Assembly: GCA_026120185.1 (NCBI GenBank)
Contig: JANUWF010001783.1
Coordinates: 6,665,001-6,729,000, forward strand
From: Voacanga thouarsii
Lineage: Eukaryota; Streptophyta; Magnoliopsida; Gentianales; Apocynaceae
Length of the DNA stretch: 64,000 bases
Direction: 5' to 3'
Part shown: piece after piece, positions 47,444 to 58,126 of the stretch
Layout: every line of letters starts with the position of its first letter
Numbering within the stretch: position 1 is the first letter of the stretch
The notes under the pieces: model-generated
Told to the model about the DNA's origin: nothing
The model's database searches: none
Seen by the model: the letters and a program-made list of their open reading frames with translations, nothing else
Position numbers and translations under genes: made by a program

Positions 47444-47573
47444 TTCCAAAATCACTATTTTGGAAAAATAAAACAAATTCTAAAATCACCATTTTAGAGA
47501 ATACATCAATTTTAGATTTTCAAAATCATTATTTTGAAGAACAAAATTGATTGTCTCAAAACTAATTTTGAGA
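47444..47573 (-). other. Array of four short hairpins in the Copia-5 leader
   Basis: 47444-47465 (TTCCAAAAT stem, loop CACT), 47479-47498 (TCTAAAAT, loop CACC), 47519-47538 (TTCAAAAT, loop CATT) and 47554-47573 (TCTCAAAA, loop CTAA). Stems correspond one to one with those at 18414-18542; loops and spacers vary more than stems. Confidence 0.75.
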
Positions 47574-47675
47574 AAATGCTTTTGGGTCCCGTCTTTCATC
47601 AAATGAGGTTTTTTTTTCCTTTCAAAATTCTGTTCCGGAATTTTATTTTTTTTTTTAAATACTAGAGGTTGCAAA

Positions 47676-47810
47676 CAGAGCAGAACTGGTGCCGGCTCTA
47701 TTCTGGTTTCCAAAAAAATTTTTATCTTCCAAAAACGATTTTCGGACATTGCGAACAGAATGGAACCGGCGCAGGCTTGGAGGCCGGAGCCGGCGCCGCC
47801 TGTGTTCTTC
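47676..47810 (-). other. GC-rich GGCGCC module in the Copia-5 leader
   Basis: GGTGCCGGCTC near 47687 and GGAACCGGCGCAGG with GGAGCCGGCGCCGCC at about 47762-47800, matching the module at 18735-18870. Confidence 0.7.
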
Positions 47811-48222
47811 AATAATGGCGGCGATTTTCAAAAAATTCCAGAAACAATTTCTGGTGCTTTCTTCTTCTGCAAATTTTCAGTGAGAACAATTCTCAACTGT
47901 ATTTTCTATTTTAAAGCTATAAACGACCACCAATTTGTTAGTTTAAACAAAATCAAAACGGAAAATTAAGATGAAACGGAGGACAACATCCATGTTGCAA
48001 GAAAACGTTTTTCTGCAGAAATTTTTCAGCTCCAAAGAAAGCATCTTTTCGAAATACTCTATGACTATAACACAATCATATTGTGCTACGAACCCAACTC
48101 ATAATATTGTGCTACGAACCCAACTCATAAAGATCGAAACGATTTCAACTCGAGTGAAAACGATTTTTCACAGCAAACAAAGACAAACACGAAAACAGTT
48201 TTTCAGGCCAAAACAATGTCCG

Positions 48223-49683
48223 TAATATAAAGATACTCAATACTATTTTCTTCATTTGTTTCAACATGATACCCATTTCTGCAGATATCTTTAAAACCCA
48301 ATAAATTTCTTCTGAATTTTGAGGAAAATATTGCATTATCAATATTAATTGTTGTTCCTTCAGGCAACAATATGTTAGCTCTTCCAGAGTCTTCAATCAC
48401 ATTTGTATTACCATTTATAGTATAAATATTTATTTCTCCCATTTTGAGATAAGAAAAATATTTCTCATTTTTGAGTATGATGTGTGTAGTTCTACTATTA
48501 ATAGTACATACATAATCATTAACAACAGTCATCTGAACAATATATATATATATATATGTAAATATTATTAGAATATAATAAAAATTCAAAAATATCAGGG
48601 CGAGGTATTAATTCTTCTGGACACTGTCATTACCAATTAAATTGTCTATCGTACCATTTGGGTGTTCGAAAAAAAATCAGATATATCCATATAGGTAATA
48701 TTGATATTAAGATATTCTGGATCAATATTATTGTCATCAACATTATTCACTGGATGTTGAGAAAAATTTACTTCAATATTTTTCTTTTTCTTTTTTAGTG
48801 AAGCTTGATATAATTCCACTAAATACTTGGGCGTACGACAGTTACATGACCAATGACCTTTCATGTCACATCTATAACATTCTTGCATACCTTTTTCTTT
48901 TCCCTTATTAACTTTTTTCCCCCACTTCAGGTGGTCAGTATTTCTCACAACTTGATTATTACTGTGATAAGGAAAATATCGAGCGTGTCCATAACCATGA
49001 CCATGATCACAGCCACGACTACGACTATGATTATGACTATGGCTTCTACTGGAGTTAACAGCATTCACTTCTGGGAGTGCTGTTGAGCCAATTTGTTTGG
49101 CTTCATAATTTTTCAATAATAACTCATTATTTTTATTATTATTATTTTTTTTTTTTTGCAATGAGGAGGGTAGTAATTAAATCGGTAAATTTTGTATACC
49201 CTTTTTCTTGATATTGTTGCTGCAGGATAATATTTGATGCATGAAAGGTGAAGAATGTCTTCTCCAGCATATCTTCATCAGTAATTTTTTCTCCGCATAA
49301 TTTTAACTGAGATATAATTTTATACATAGTGGAGCTATATTCATTCACGGTTTTAAAATCTTACAACTTCAAGTGCAACCATTCATACCGTGCAGTTAGT
49401 AGTATGACTATCTTCAGGTGGTCAAATCTTTCTTTTAAATTTACCCACAGAACATATGGATCTGTTTCGATAAGATATTTTATTTTCAGATTTTCATTGA
49501 GATAACGACGAATAAAAATCAAAGTTTTAGCTTTTTGTTGTGCAGATACACTATTTTTTTTTCTTTAATAGTTTCACTAAGGCCTTCAGCATTTAGATTT
49601 ATTTTTGCATCAAGAACTCATGAAATATAATTCTTTCCAGAAATATAAAGGGCTACAAATTCGAGTTTAGTAAGGTTAGTCAT
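48223..49683 (-). pseudogene. gag: Copia-6 gag and protease-side remnant
   Basis: The ATG at 49683 gives MTNLTKLEFVALYISGKNY, followed by stops. The open stretch 49348-49142 holds MYKIISQLKLCGEKITDEDM and EKTFFTFHASNIILQQQY, and 49161-48646 has a basic His/Ser/Arg-rich linker and the knuckle CYRCDMKGHWSCNC. 48540-48223 includes ANILLPEGTTINIDNAIF and KFRRNLLGFKDICRNGYH, the segment after the protease. The protease core and the LTR distal half are frameshifted or missing. Confidence 0.85.
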
Positions 49684-49784
49684 AGGGATTAATAAATGTG
49701 TACCTGTCTTCTGCTTCTATAACGGTAGAGACTCGTGCTTTAGTTTTTTGGCTTTTGTAACAGTAGAGACTCGTACTGATAATG

Positions 49785-50093
49785 TGTTATGAAATTTTGA
49801 CAATATTAGAATAAAATTTACATATAATAGATCTCTAACTATTATTTGCACAAAAATTTCTTCAAACTTCTCTCTTTCTTTTCTCTCATAATTTTCTCTG
49901 TCAATTCTCTTACAAAATAGTATGTCTTTCAAGTTTAGGAAGAACTCTATTTATAAAGCTTTCTTAGTGGAATTCATCATCTATTTCTACTAATATATTA
50001 GTGGTATCTCCACTAACTCTTAATGGTGGACATCCATATTCATTAATAGAAATCCACAAATAGAATTAGTGGATTCTCCAATAATTCATAACA
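49785..50093 (-). repeat. Copia-6 5' LTR (309 bp)
   Basis: Ends TGTTATGAA...TTCATAACA form a perfect 9-bp inverted repeat. A TATAAATAG TATA box lies at about 49950-49958 on the minus strand. The leader that follows begins CATTATCAGTACGAGTC, a primer-site-like start unlike the Met-tRNA type. No partner LTR is visible. Confidence 0.75.
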
Positions 50094-51429
50094 ATTCAAA
50101 CAATAATCGAATTTTTTAAACTTATATAAATATCCAACTTCTTCAAATAATACCACATAATCAAACTAACATATACATAAAATGACCTAGGCATGTATCC
50201 ATTGGGACTTTTTGTCCTCTTCTACTACTAAGCAACCTACCCTCCTTACGCTTTGCTTTATATTCTTCAACTACCGCATGTCTTGCTCCCAATACTTCAG
50301 CCTACTTTTCCCATTCAACTTTTATTTACTCTCCATTGTCACTGGCATCATGTTTCAAAATTACAAATTTATTACTTCTTTCTCTTATATATGTAATAAT
50401 ATAAGATTTCTATATTAAATAAAATCACCATAAAATATGAATTAATTATTATTGTGACCCATTGACATCTTTTACAATGAAAAGGTGAAAGATCTTGTTT
50501 TTGAATTTAAATAGAAAGAGGCACAGAAGATGTTTACCATATCAAAGTTCAACTTCTTTTCCTGTTGAACAAGAATAAATGCAAATGAGTTGCTGCTTTT
50601 AGTTTTGTTTTGTTGAGTAAAGTTAGGTCAAGAAACATCCAGAAAAGCAATGAAAGGTCCAGAAACCACGTTTGCTATTCCATATATAATAAATAAAACA
50701 TCTTTGAATTGAATCAATGTACGTCCGAGGTCTCTTTATATCCATGAAATCCCCAACATTTGTCCCCACTTCCTCAAAATGCATGTAAAATGTACCATTT
50801 TCCATGGCCTAACATTAGGTTAATATTCGGGATGGTGGAGTTCTTGATCTTTCATTTTGTTTTAATACATAATGACCAAGAAAATTATGAATTAAATTAA
50901 TTAGGACTTGTCATTTAGTAAGGATTTTTTTTTTTTTAACAAATTGACTTACCATTTTATCAAAATTAAATACTTGATTTGTATTATATTTAAAAATATA
51001 ATATTGGAGTCTCAAAAAAAAGGCCAAATGAAATACAAGTAAAGGATAAAGGAAAAAAAGAGCCAAACTTTGAGAATGAGAATTTGCGGGGCACAATTTG
51101 TGCATTTCGAAATTGTCTCCCAATTTAATATACAAAAGATACAAAAAATAAAATAACAAACAAAATTTATAGGGACCGTAAATATGGTGGCTGTGCTACT
51201 AGAATGACCTGCGAAGGCTAAGCCCACTCCAACTTGCAGCTTGTTCCCATGCCATACATCATCAAATTAACCACAACCATGCATGCCTTGATCTAATTCA
51301 CAGATTCCATTTCTCCTCTCAAATTTCAATATTAACCCCTCTTCATTTCCTGCATTGATCACACAATTTACAAGCCAAAACCACCCCCTCCTCCCTCTCT
51401 AACTACCAAAAAGAAACCAATTTTCTTCC
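50094..51429. other. Spacer and 5' flank of the raffinose synthase gene
   Basis: AT-rich, no open frame that I can tie to a family and no clear transposon. The last 200 bp become pyrimidine-rich (CTCCTCCCTCTCTAACTACC near 51386-51407), as in plant 5' UTRs. I cannot place a TATA box with confidence. Confidence 0.5.
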
Positions 51430-52648
51430 AAGGCTCCAAGCTTGAGCAAAGGTGCCCCAGAAGTAATGGGGCTTGTAGATGATCAGAAGCCACTCTCAAT
51501 CATTCTTGAGGGCTCGGAGTTTCTAGCCAATGGCCACCCAATTTTAACTGAAGTCCCTGAAAATATTGTTGCCACTTCATCTCTATCCATCTTCAAAGAT
51601 TTAGCCAAAAGCATCGTGGGCTGCTTTGTTGTATTCAATGCCAATGAAGCTCAAAGCCGCCATGTGATCCCAATATGCAAGCTGAAGAACATCAGGTTCA
51701 TAAGCATATTCAGATTCAAAGTCTGGTGGACAACCCATTAGGTTGGAAACTCCGGCAAAGACGTGGAACACGAGACGCAGCTGATGATTCTTGATAAATC
51801 GGAAAACGGCCGTCCATATGTTCTTCTTCTCCCTCTCCTCGAAGGGTCCTTCCGAGCTTCCCTCCAGCCAGGCAATGATGAAAACGTGGATATCTGTGTG
51901 GAGAGTGGATCAACCAAGGTTTGCAGCTCCGGCTTCCGAAGCTGTCTCTACATGCACGTTGGAGATGATCCATTTCAGCTGGTTAAGGACGCTGTGAAAG
52001 TGATCAGGGTCCATTTAGGGACCTTTAAACTTCTTGAAGAGAAGTGCCCTCCAGGTATAGTAGACAAATTTGGTTGGTGCACTTGGGATGCCTTTTATCT
52101 TAAGGTACATCCCAAAGGTATCTATGCGGGTGTCAAAACACTTGCGGAGGGCAGGTGCCCTCCAGGTCTAGTCCTAATAGACGATGGATGGCAATCAATT
52201 TGCCATGATGATGATCCAATCACTGATCAGGAAGGTATGAACAGGACAGCAGTTGGTGAACAAATGCCATGTAGGTTAGTAAAATTCGAAGAGAATTACA
52301 AATTTAGGGACTACCAAAGTCCAAGGGTACCCCATGATAAGGGCATGGGTGCCTTTATCCGGGACCTTAAGGATCAGTTTAAGAGCATAGAACATGTGTA
52401 TGTGTGGCATGCAGTGCGTGGATATTGGGGTGGGTAGACCCAATGTCCCCTCAATGCCCGAGTCAAGGGTCATTAGTCCTAAGTTGTCACAGGGTTTGCA
52501 GATGACCATGGAGGACTTAGCCGTTGACAAGATCCTCAACAATGGCGTTGGCTTGGTACCCCCAGAGAAAGTCCACGGAATGTACATGGGCTTGCACTCC
52601 CATCTCGAATCAGCCGGAATTAATGGTGTCAAGGTCGATGTTATACAT
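51430..52648 (+). CDS. RFS: Raffinose synthase exon 1 (broken)
   Basis: Codes for the N-terminal half, up to KVDVIH. The codon before APSLSKGAPEVMG is AAG, not ATG; the next in-frame ATG is at 51466. The frame is open 51430-51738 and 51742-52434, then continues +1 from about 52438 to the donor CAT^GTAAGT at 52648. Leu-Cys-Gly of the conserved WHALCGYWGG reads AVRG here, so Cys is replaced by Arg. Confidence 0.85.
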
Positions 52649-55088
52649 GTAAGTTTCTCAAAAATTTTCAATGGTTTTTTTTGCATTTTTGCCTTTCAAA
52701 ATTAATTAGTTCTGAGTTTTTTTTTTGGAACTTTTTAGAATTAGTGTGCGATTATAGTTTAAAATTTAAAATAATTAAAACTTTGATTTTTACAAAATTT
52801 AAATTTATATCATTATGCATTAAAACTTGTAATTTAAAGAAAAAAGTTCATATTTTTTACTACACAATCAAGGTCTGGTCCACTTATTATTCTATTTTTC
52901 TCAAAAGCATGAGACCTACTTATTTAGTGTTAAATAAAATTCAATATGTGGTCTACATACAAACAAAAACTTGTGAGTAAAAGCTCCAACTGAACTTTTA
53001 GTTGATGGACAAATTAGGATGTCGACAAAAGTTCCAGCTGAGGTAAAGAAAAGCAAAGGCAATATTTAAACTCAAATTTTATATATCTGTTAAAGTAAAA
53101 TTTGTATTACTTTAAAATATATAATGTATATTATCTGTGGTATATGGTTTTTATATATATCAAGTCTATGTAAGATCTTTCAAAGCAAAAAAGAAAATTA
53201 TTATTATTTTTTGAGATTCGTTTATTTAGTCTCTAAAATTTAAGGTTCGTAATATTTTAATTCTTAATAATTTTTTTTCTATTATTATAGTTCGTAATGA
53301 AATTATAATATTTCAAGTATTCCTTAACTTTATTTTTCAATATAAATTTCGATAAAAAATCATACTCAATACTCATTGTACGTAATCAACTAATATATAT
53401 ACTTATTTTTTACTTAAAAAAAATAGGATGTTCAATGAAAGTGACTTTTTTTTTTATTGAAATTTACATCCAAAAATAGAGTTAGCATTACTTGGCAAGA
53501 TATAATTTTATTAGGGATCATAGAGATAAAAAAAAAAAAACTAAAGTTACCTCTCCATCATTTAATTAAAGTAATATGACCCCTGATTTATTCAACTTTA
53601 TTAAATTAGTATAATTTTTACAATGCCGATTTAACAAATAAATATTTTTTCTTTTTTCTCAAATCGGGATGTTTTGAGTTTTTGAAATTCTTGATATAAG
53701 TTATCATTGAAATTCAAATTTTGTGCTCTTTGAATTTTTAATTAGTTTAAATATTTTTTACTAGTTTGGAAATATTTAATCTATTAAAATAGTCTAAAAA
53801 ACTTTTATAGTTAATTTAAGATTGAATATCTTTATCTTCAAACTCTAGAGAGATTCTCACTTTATCAAATAAGCACTATTTATTTTAAAAAAATATTTTT
53901 TTTTCATATAAACTAGTTATTATTATTATATTCCGATAAAGTTTTTTATTTATATGCACTATATATAATAATAATTTTTTCAATTTATCTGTCTATTATA
54001 TATGTATTAAAACAAATGTTTATCAGATAAAAATATTTATAATAACAGAAGGAAATAATTTCTTTTTGCAACGTACAGTAACATCAGCTACTTTTTGTCT
54101 CTACTTTACAACACCACTAGAGTTGAACGGACAGCCTGAGATAAAGAAGTGAAAGTTCGAAAGGAGAAACCGATAGCTGTGGTGAATGGATGAGGAAAGA
54201 CATTTAGTTTTTTTTTTTTTCATTTTTGTTTAATTTTAGATAATATTATGCATTGCCTCAATAATTTAAGAGTTATTGAAGTGAAACTCGTTTTATCTTT
54301 TTAAAAATTATACTAATTTGATAAAATTGAATAAATTTGGGGCACATTACTTTAATTAAATAATGGAAGAGTCACAATATTTTTGGAGAGAAGATTAGGG
54401 GGTTTAATAAAATTAACCCAAAAAATTATTAAGAATTAAAATATTACAAGTCCCAAAATTTAAAGGCTAAATAGATTAATTTTGCTTTCTTTTTCTCAAG
54501 TTTTTACCAGAATAGCTTTGACCCGATCTAGCTACTTCTGTTGAGTCAGTTGTTGATTCTTTAATTTCTAATTTAATAAAATAAATGTTTCATTTTCAAA
54601 GGATAAAACCGTAGCCATATACACTCGTTCATTATGAATTGACTAGTGAGAGTGGAGTTTCTAATATCATCCAGAAGGACGTAGGGAAGCCTCTGGTGCT
54701 GGGTGTTCTGCATAAGATGAGGAATAGTGACTTTGGATATTACAGGCCCATACTTCACTGTCAAATCTCTATCTAGCTAATTAGCAACTGCTAACCAAAA
54801 GGGGACCATCCATGGATTTTAGTATCGAGAATGATAAAAAAAATAATAAAAAAAAAATAAAAAAAAAAATTTGAAGCCGATACTATAATTTCTTGATAAA
54901 TTTTGGACTAATAGAAAGGATTTATAAAATGAATAAAATTATATTTTACATTTTGAGGTAATTATAGCTTCAACTATTTTTTGATTTAATAGTTTACAAA
55001 AAATAGTTTTAAAGAAATAGTTGTGTATTTTTAAGAATTCGTTAATATAAAAAGAAAAAGAAAAATCATGGTGATATATGTCTCGCAG
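52649..55088 (+). other. Raffinose synthase intron 1 (2440 bp)
   Basis: Phase 0, donor GTAAGT, acceptor TCTCGCAG. Very AT-rich and several times longer than introns 2 (201 bp) and 3 (229 bp). It contains a foldback repeat (53211-54480). No coding sequence of its own; the small open frame at 54573-54764 on the minus strand matches nothing I know. Confidence 0.85.
53211..54480. repeat. Foldback (inverted) repeat in intron 1, MITE-like
   Basis: Outer arms 53211-53277 and 54421-54480 and inner arms 53551-53621 and 54302-54366 are reverse complements at roughly 80-85 percent by eye. Examples: AATATTTTAATTCTTAATAA against its complement at 54424-54446, and TTTAATTAAAGTAAT against ATTACTTTAATTAAA. 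The left half carries about 270 bp between its two arm segments that the right half lacks. It could be a decayed MITE or a duplicated-inverted element; ends and TSD are not clear. Confidence 0.6.
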
Positions 55089-55266
55089 GTGCTAGAAATG
55101 CTATGTGAAGATTTTGGAGGTCGAGTTGAGCTTGCTAAAGCATACTACAAAGCCTTAACTGCTTCAGTCAAGAAACACTTCAATGGCAATGGAGTCATTG
55201 CCAGCATGGAGCACTGTAATGACTTCCTTTTCCTTGGTACTGAAGCCATAGCCCTTGGTCGTGTAG
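55089..55266 (+). CDS. RFS: Raffinose synthase exon 2
   Basis: 178 bp, from VLEMLCEDFGGRVELAKAYY to EAIALGRV, with donor GTGTAG^GTGCGT leaving phase 1. Fully open in frame with exon 1 (after its shift) and exon 3. The residues match the family closely. Confidence 0.92.
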
Positions 55267-55467
55267 GTGCGTATGCCTCTATCTTAAACCCAAGCTAATG
55301 AGTTCTCATCTTTGCTAACATCCTCCCACCATGACATCTAGTCAAGCTTTTAGTCTAATCTGTTTCTCTTTCGGAATTCAGATGGGAAAGAGGAACTTTT
55401 CAACTATAAGTAAAGGTACTTGTGGTTAAGCTAGTAGCTAAACGGATAGTTGCAATGATAAATGCAG

Positions 55468-55835
55468 GGGATGATTTCTGGTGCACTGATCCATCTGGGG
55501 ATCCAAATGGGACATTTTGGCTACAAGGTTGTCGCATGCTGCACTGTGCATACAACAGCCTATGGATGGGGAACTTCATACACCCAGATTGGGATATGTT
55601 CCAATCAACTCATCCTTGTGCTGAATTTCATGCTGCTTCAAGAGCTATTTCAGGAGGGCCAATTTATGTGAGTGATTCTGTTGGAAAACACAACTTTGAG
55701 TTGCTTCAGAGCCTAGTTTTGCCTGATGGTTCTATCCTGCGATGCCAATATTATGCTCTCCCTACCAGAGATTGCCTCTTTGAAGATCCTCTTCATGATG
55801 ATAAAACTATGCTCAAGATTTGGAACCTCAATAAG
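55468..55835 (+). CDS. RFS: Raffinose synthase exon 3
   Basis: 368 bp after acceptor AAATGCAG. Reads GDDFWCTDPSGDPNGTFWLQ, CAYNSLWMGNFIHPDWDMFQ, AISGGPIYVSD and RCQYYALPTRDCLFEDP up to KIWNLNK, with donor GTAACG. It carries the putative acid/base Asp of GH36. Intact. Confidence 0.93.
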
Positions 55836-56064
55836 GTAACGCTTACTCCTTCTGTGTATGTATGTGTTGTACACGATTTTGCCTACCCATAAGCCTCAAG
55901 GCAGGGAAAATTGTGGAAGGCTAGTTGAGCTACGCCCCAAGTCTACTTAAGAGTTTCTCTTCTAGTCTAATGTGTTTAAAGTTAACAGTTGGAAGCACAT
56001 ACAGTTTTAGGAAATTCAGTTCCTCTATCCTAATTCATTGTGGTTTCTGGCTGGATTACAACAG

Positions 56065-56637
56065 TTTACTGGAGTTCTAGGAGCATTTAACTGTCAGGGA
56101 GGAGGATGGTGCCCTGTGTCAAGGAGAAACAAAAGTGCAAGAGAATTTTTAGTCACTGTTAACAGTTTAGTGAGTCTCAAAGATATTGAATGGAGCAATG
56201 GAAGAAGCCCTTTTCCTTTGAGAGGAGTGGATGTTTTTGCAGTCTATATGCAGAGGGAGAAAAGGCTAAAGCTTTTGAAGTTCTCAGAAAACATTGAAAT
56301 CTCCCTTAAACCATTTGAATATGAGATTCTAACTATTTCTCCTGTGATCACTTTGGCCAAGAACTTTGTGCAGTTTGGACCAATTGGATTAGTGAATATG
56401 CTCAACTGTGGTGGTGCAGTTGAGACTCTCATATATGATGATAACTATGATAACAAGAATTCAGTAAGAATTGGGGTTAGAGGGTCTGGAGAGATGAGAG
56501 CTTTTGCATCTGAGAAACCTGTATCTTGCATGATTGATGGAGTTGGTGTGGATTTCAGCTTTGATGATCATATGGTCATTGTTCAAGTTCCATGGCCTAA
56601 TTCCTCTAAATCATCAACAGTTGAATATGTATTTTGA
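56065..56637 (+). CDS. RFS: Raffinose synthase exon 4
   Basis: 573 bp after acceptor ACAACAG: FTGVLGAFNCQGGGWCP, then the C-terminal beta domain (DIEWSNGRSPFPLRG, GPIGLVNMLNCGGAVETL, RIGVRGSGEMRAFASEKP, VQVPWPNSS) and the VEYVF stop. Intact, ending at TGA 56635-56637. Confidence 0.93.
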   Translation, partial: FTGVLGAFNCQGGGWCPVSRRNKSAREFLVTVNSLVSLKDIEWSNGRSPFPLRGVDVFAVYMQREKRLKLLKFSENIEISLKPFEYEILTISPVITLAKNFVQFGPIGLVNMLNCGGAVETLIYDDNYDNKNSVRIGVRGSGEMRAFASEKPVSCMIDGVGVDFSFDDHMVIVQVPWPNSSKSSTVEYVF

Positions 56638-58126
56638 GACCATTTCCATCTCAAGAGAAGAAGATGTGATGCTCTAGAGGAGCTTCATTCGAAGGTGTGA
56701 AGTGGAAGAGAGAGAGAGAGAGAGAGGATTTAGTTTCTTTTGATTTGGGGTTTCATCCAAAATATTTAATCTCGTAGATAGTGAAGTTTGTGATAGGGTC
56801 TTTCTATTTGAAAGTAACTGTAATATATTCTTTTTCCCATACTAGCTACTTTTTCTAGTTAGTGGAAGTTGGTTTTGGTGTTGGTGTCTTAGGAAAAGAA
56901 AAAAGTGCAGGATTGTAGTACCCTCGAATATATGGATGCAATAGCAAATCTGGTTCGGCTGGTTTTCCATATGTATGGATAGTTGTTAAATACCAATTTT
57001 CATATGATTAATTGGATTCCTCAAAATTCAGAAGCTGAATCCATGAAAGTTTTCATAAAGCAGTGTTCACGCTCACACGAGGCTTGAATCCTAAAAAAAT
57101 AGGCAAATCTTAGATTGAATCCTAAAATGCAAAATACAGTCCAAACTTCAACTTCTTACAAACTGAAGTTCCGTCTTGGCAAAGACAGATGCAAGTAAAG
57201 CATGTTTAGAAGAGACAAGTGAAGAATACCTCCATCCAATTGCATGCAATGTGGTACAAGTTCCAGAATCGCCAGCATGACGGTACATGGTAGCCTTTGG
57301 TTAATTTTTGGAGGGTAAGCTCTTGACAAATGACTCTGCCCTGCCCCGCCCCATTCTCTTCTCCTGTTGGGATGTGATTTTTGCCCTTGATAAAAGTATT
57401 ATGGTAAGTACAGGGTTTAGCATTTTGACTGCATTATTAAGATCATGTGCATAAAAGTGAAGAGGTCTTTAGTTAAGAGGCACGTTTTGCAAGTTCAAGG
57501 GAACCTCAGTGATTAAATTAATATGTATAACGTAATTTCTGTTAAATGGGATGGTTTTTGCTTTCAAATTCGAGAATAAGATTTGTTGAGCAGAATTACC
57601 AATCTGGGGAGAAATGCGACCTTCAAAACGGACGTTGCATTTCGCAAATGCATCTTCCATCAATTTAATTTCATTTTCTCCAATATTTAGTAATGAACAC
57701 CCCCCCCCCCAAAAAAAAAAAAAAAAAGAACAAAGAGTGCATTTGTAAAATGCAACCTCAAGATGGCATTAGGTTTCATTTCGTCCCCAAGGCAATGTTA
57801 TATGCCTGTAAGACAATTAAATCATTCCCATATCACTTATAAATCACTTATAATACAATTAAAAATTATGTAACAAAATTACAATCACAACAAAGTTCAA
57901 TCTCAAAATTTAATAAGATTTAATAATTATGTAAAATAATATAAAAAAATTAAAACAAATATATGTAGTCTAGTGAATTCATTCAAACTATATATTCCAA
58001 AATCATAAGCACAACAAAGTAACCATATTGAAACATATAATAGAAGATATGATAAATGACTAAAATAAATAAAATACATCAAGATATATATGAGCTAGTC
58101 TGTTCAACTACTAAAGTTATTATTAG
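56638..58126. other. Presumed 3' UTR and spacer
   Basis: The first 200-250 bp are the likely 3' UTR, with a (GA)10 tract at 56707-56727; no canonical AATAAA is evident. A C10A17 homopolymer pair lies at 57703-57727. No gene is supported: the 64-codon frame 57469-57663 on the minus strand matches nothing I know. Confidence 0.5.

Larger units (their letters stand above)
37620..48222 (-). mobile_element. Copia-5: sister of Copia-4, lacking its 5' LTR
   Basis: Order on the minus strand from 48222: leader, gag (from 46425), protease split by long solo LTR c, integrase, reverse transcriptase, RNase H, polypurine tract, 3' LTR (39350-37620). It is closely similar to Copia-4 over the whole internal region. 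At 48222, inside the leader and about 30 bp before the expected primer site, the match ends and Copia-6 sequence begins. The left flank is ATATG; no partner duplication exists because the 5' end is gone. Confidence 0.92.
46426..48222 (-). other. Copia-5 untranslated leader, truncated at its 5' end
   Basis: Collinear with the Copia-4 leader. It contains the four-hairpin array (47444-47573) and the GC-rich GGCGCC module (47676-47810). It ends in CAATGTCCGTA at 48222, where the Copia-4 leader continues with GACCACACATAGCATGGCTC. A 29-bp direct duplication (GAACCCAACTCATAA-type) lies at 48090-48130. Confidence 0.8.
48223..50093 (-). mobile_element. Copia-6: 5' LTR, gag and start of protease only
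   Basis: On the minus strand: short LTR, 100-bp leader, gag from 49683, zinc knuckle, pre-integrase start, then an abrupt switch to the Copia-5 leader at about 48222. Integrase, RT, RNase H and 3' LTR are absent. The gag is of another lineage than Copia-4/5. Confidence 0.85.
51430..56637 (+). pseudogene. RFS: Raffinose synthase (galactinol-sucrose galactosyltransferase, GH36), exon 1 damaged
   Basis: The product of an intact gene transfers galactose from galactinol to sucrose, making raffinose, in the cytosol; the pathway serves stress tolerance and sugar storage. Four exons with GT-AG introns are seen: 51430-52648, 55089-55266, 55468-55835 and 56065-56637. Joined and corrected they would span about 780 codons, the usual family size, and lack the extra insert of stachyose synthases. 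Landmarks: WWTTH, KFGWCTWDAFYL, LIDDGWQSICHD, KVDVIH (putative nucleophile Asp), ASMEHCNDF, GDDFWCTDPSGDPNG (putative acid/base Asp), RCQYYALPTRDCLFEDP, FNCQGGGWC. Lesions, all in exon 1: AAG where the family ATG is expected (51430-51432), TAG for the Trp after WWTTH (51739-51741), and a net 2-nt loss near 52434 giving TAG (52435-52437). It may be a recent pseudogene, or carry sequence errors. Confidence 0.88.

Noticed and set aside
55068..55088. ATG at 55068 as a start of a separate small gene before exon 2
   Set aside because: It lies in the intron just before acceptor TCTCGCAG; the family alignment begins exactly at 55089.
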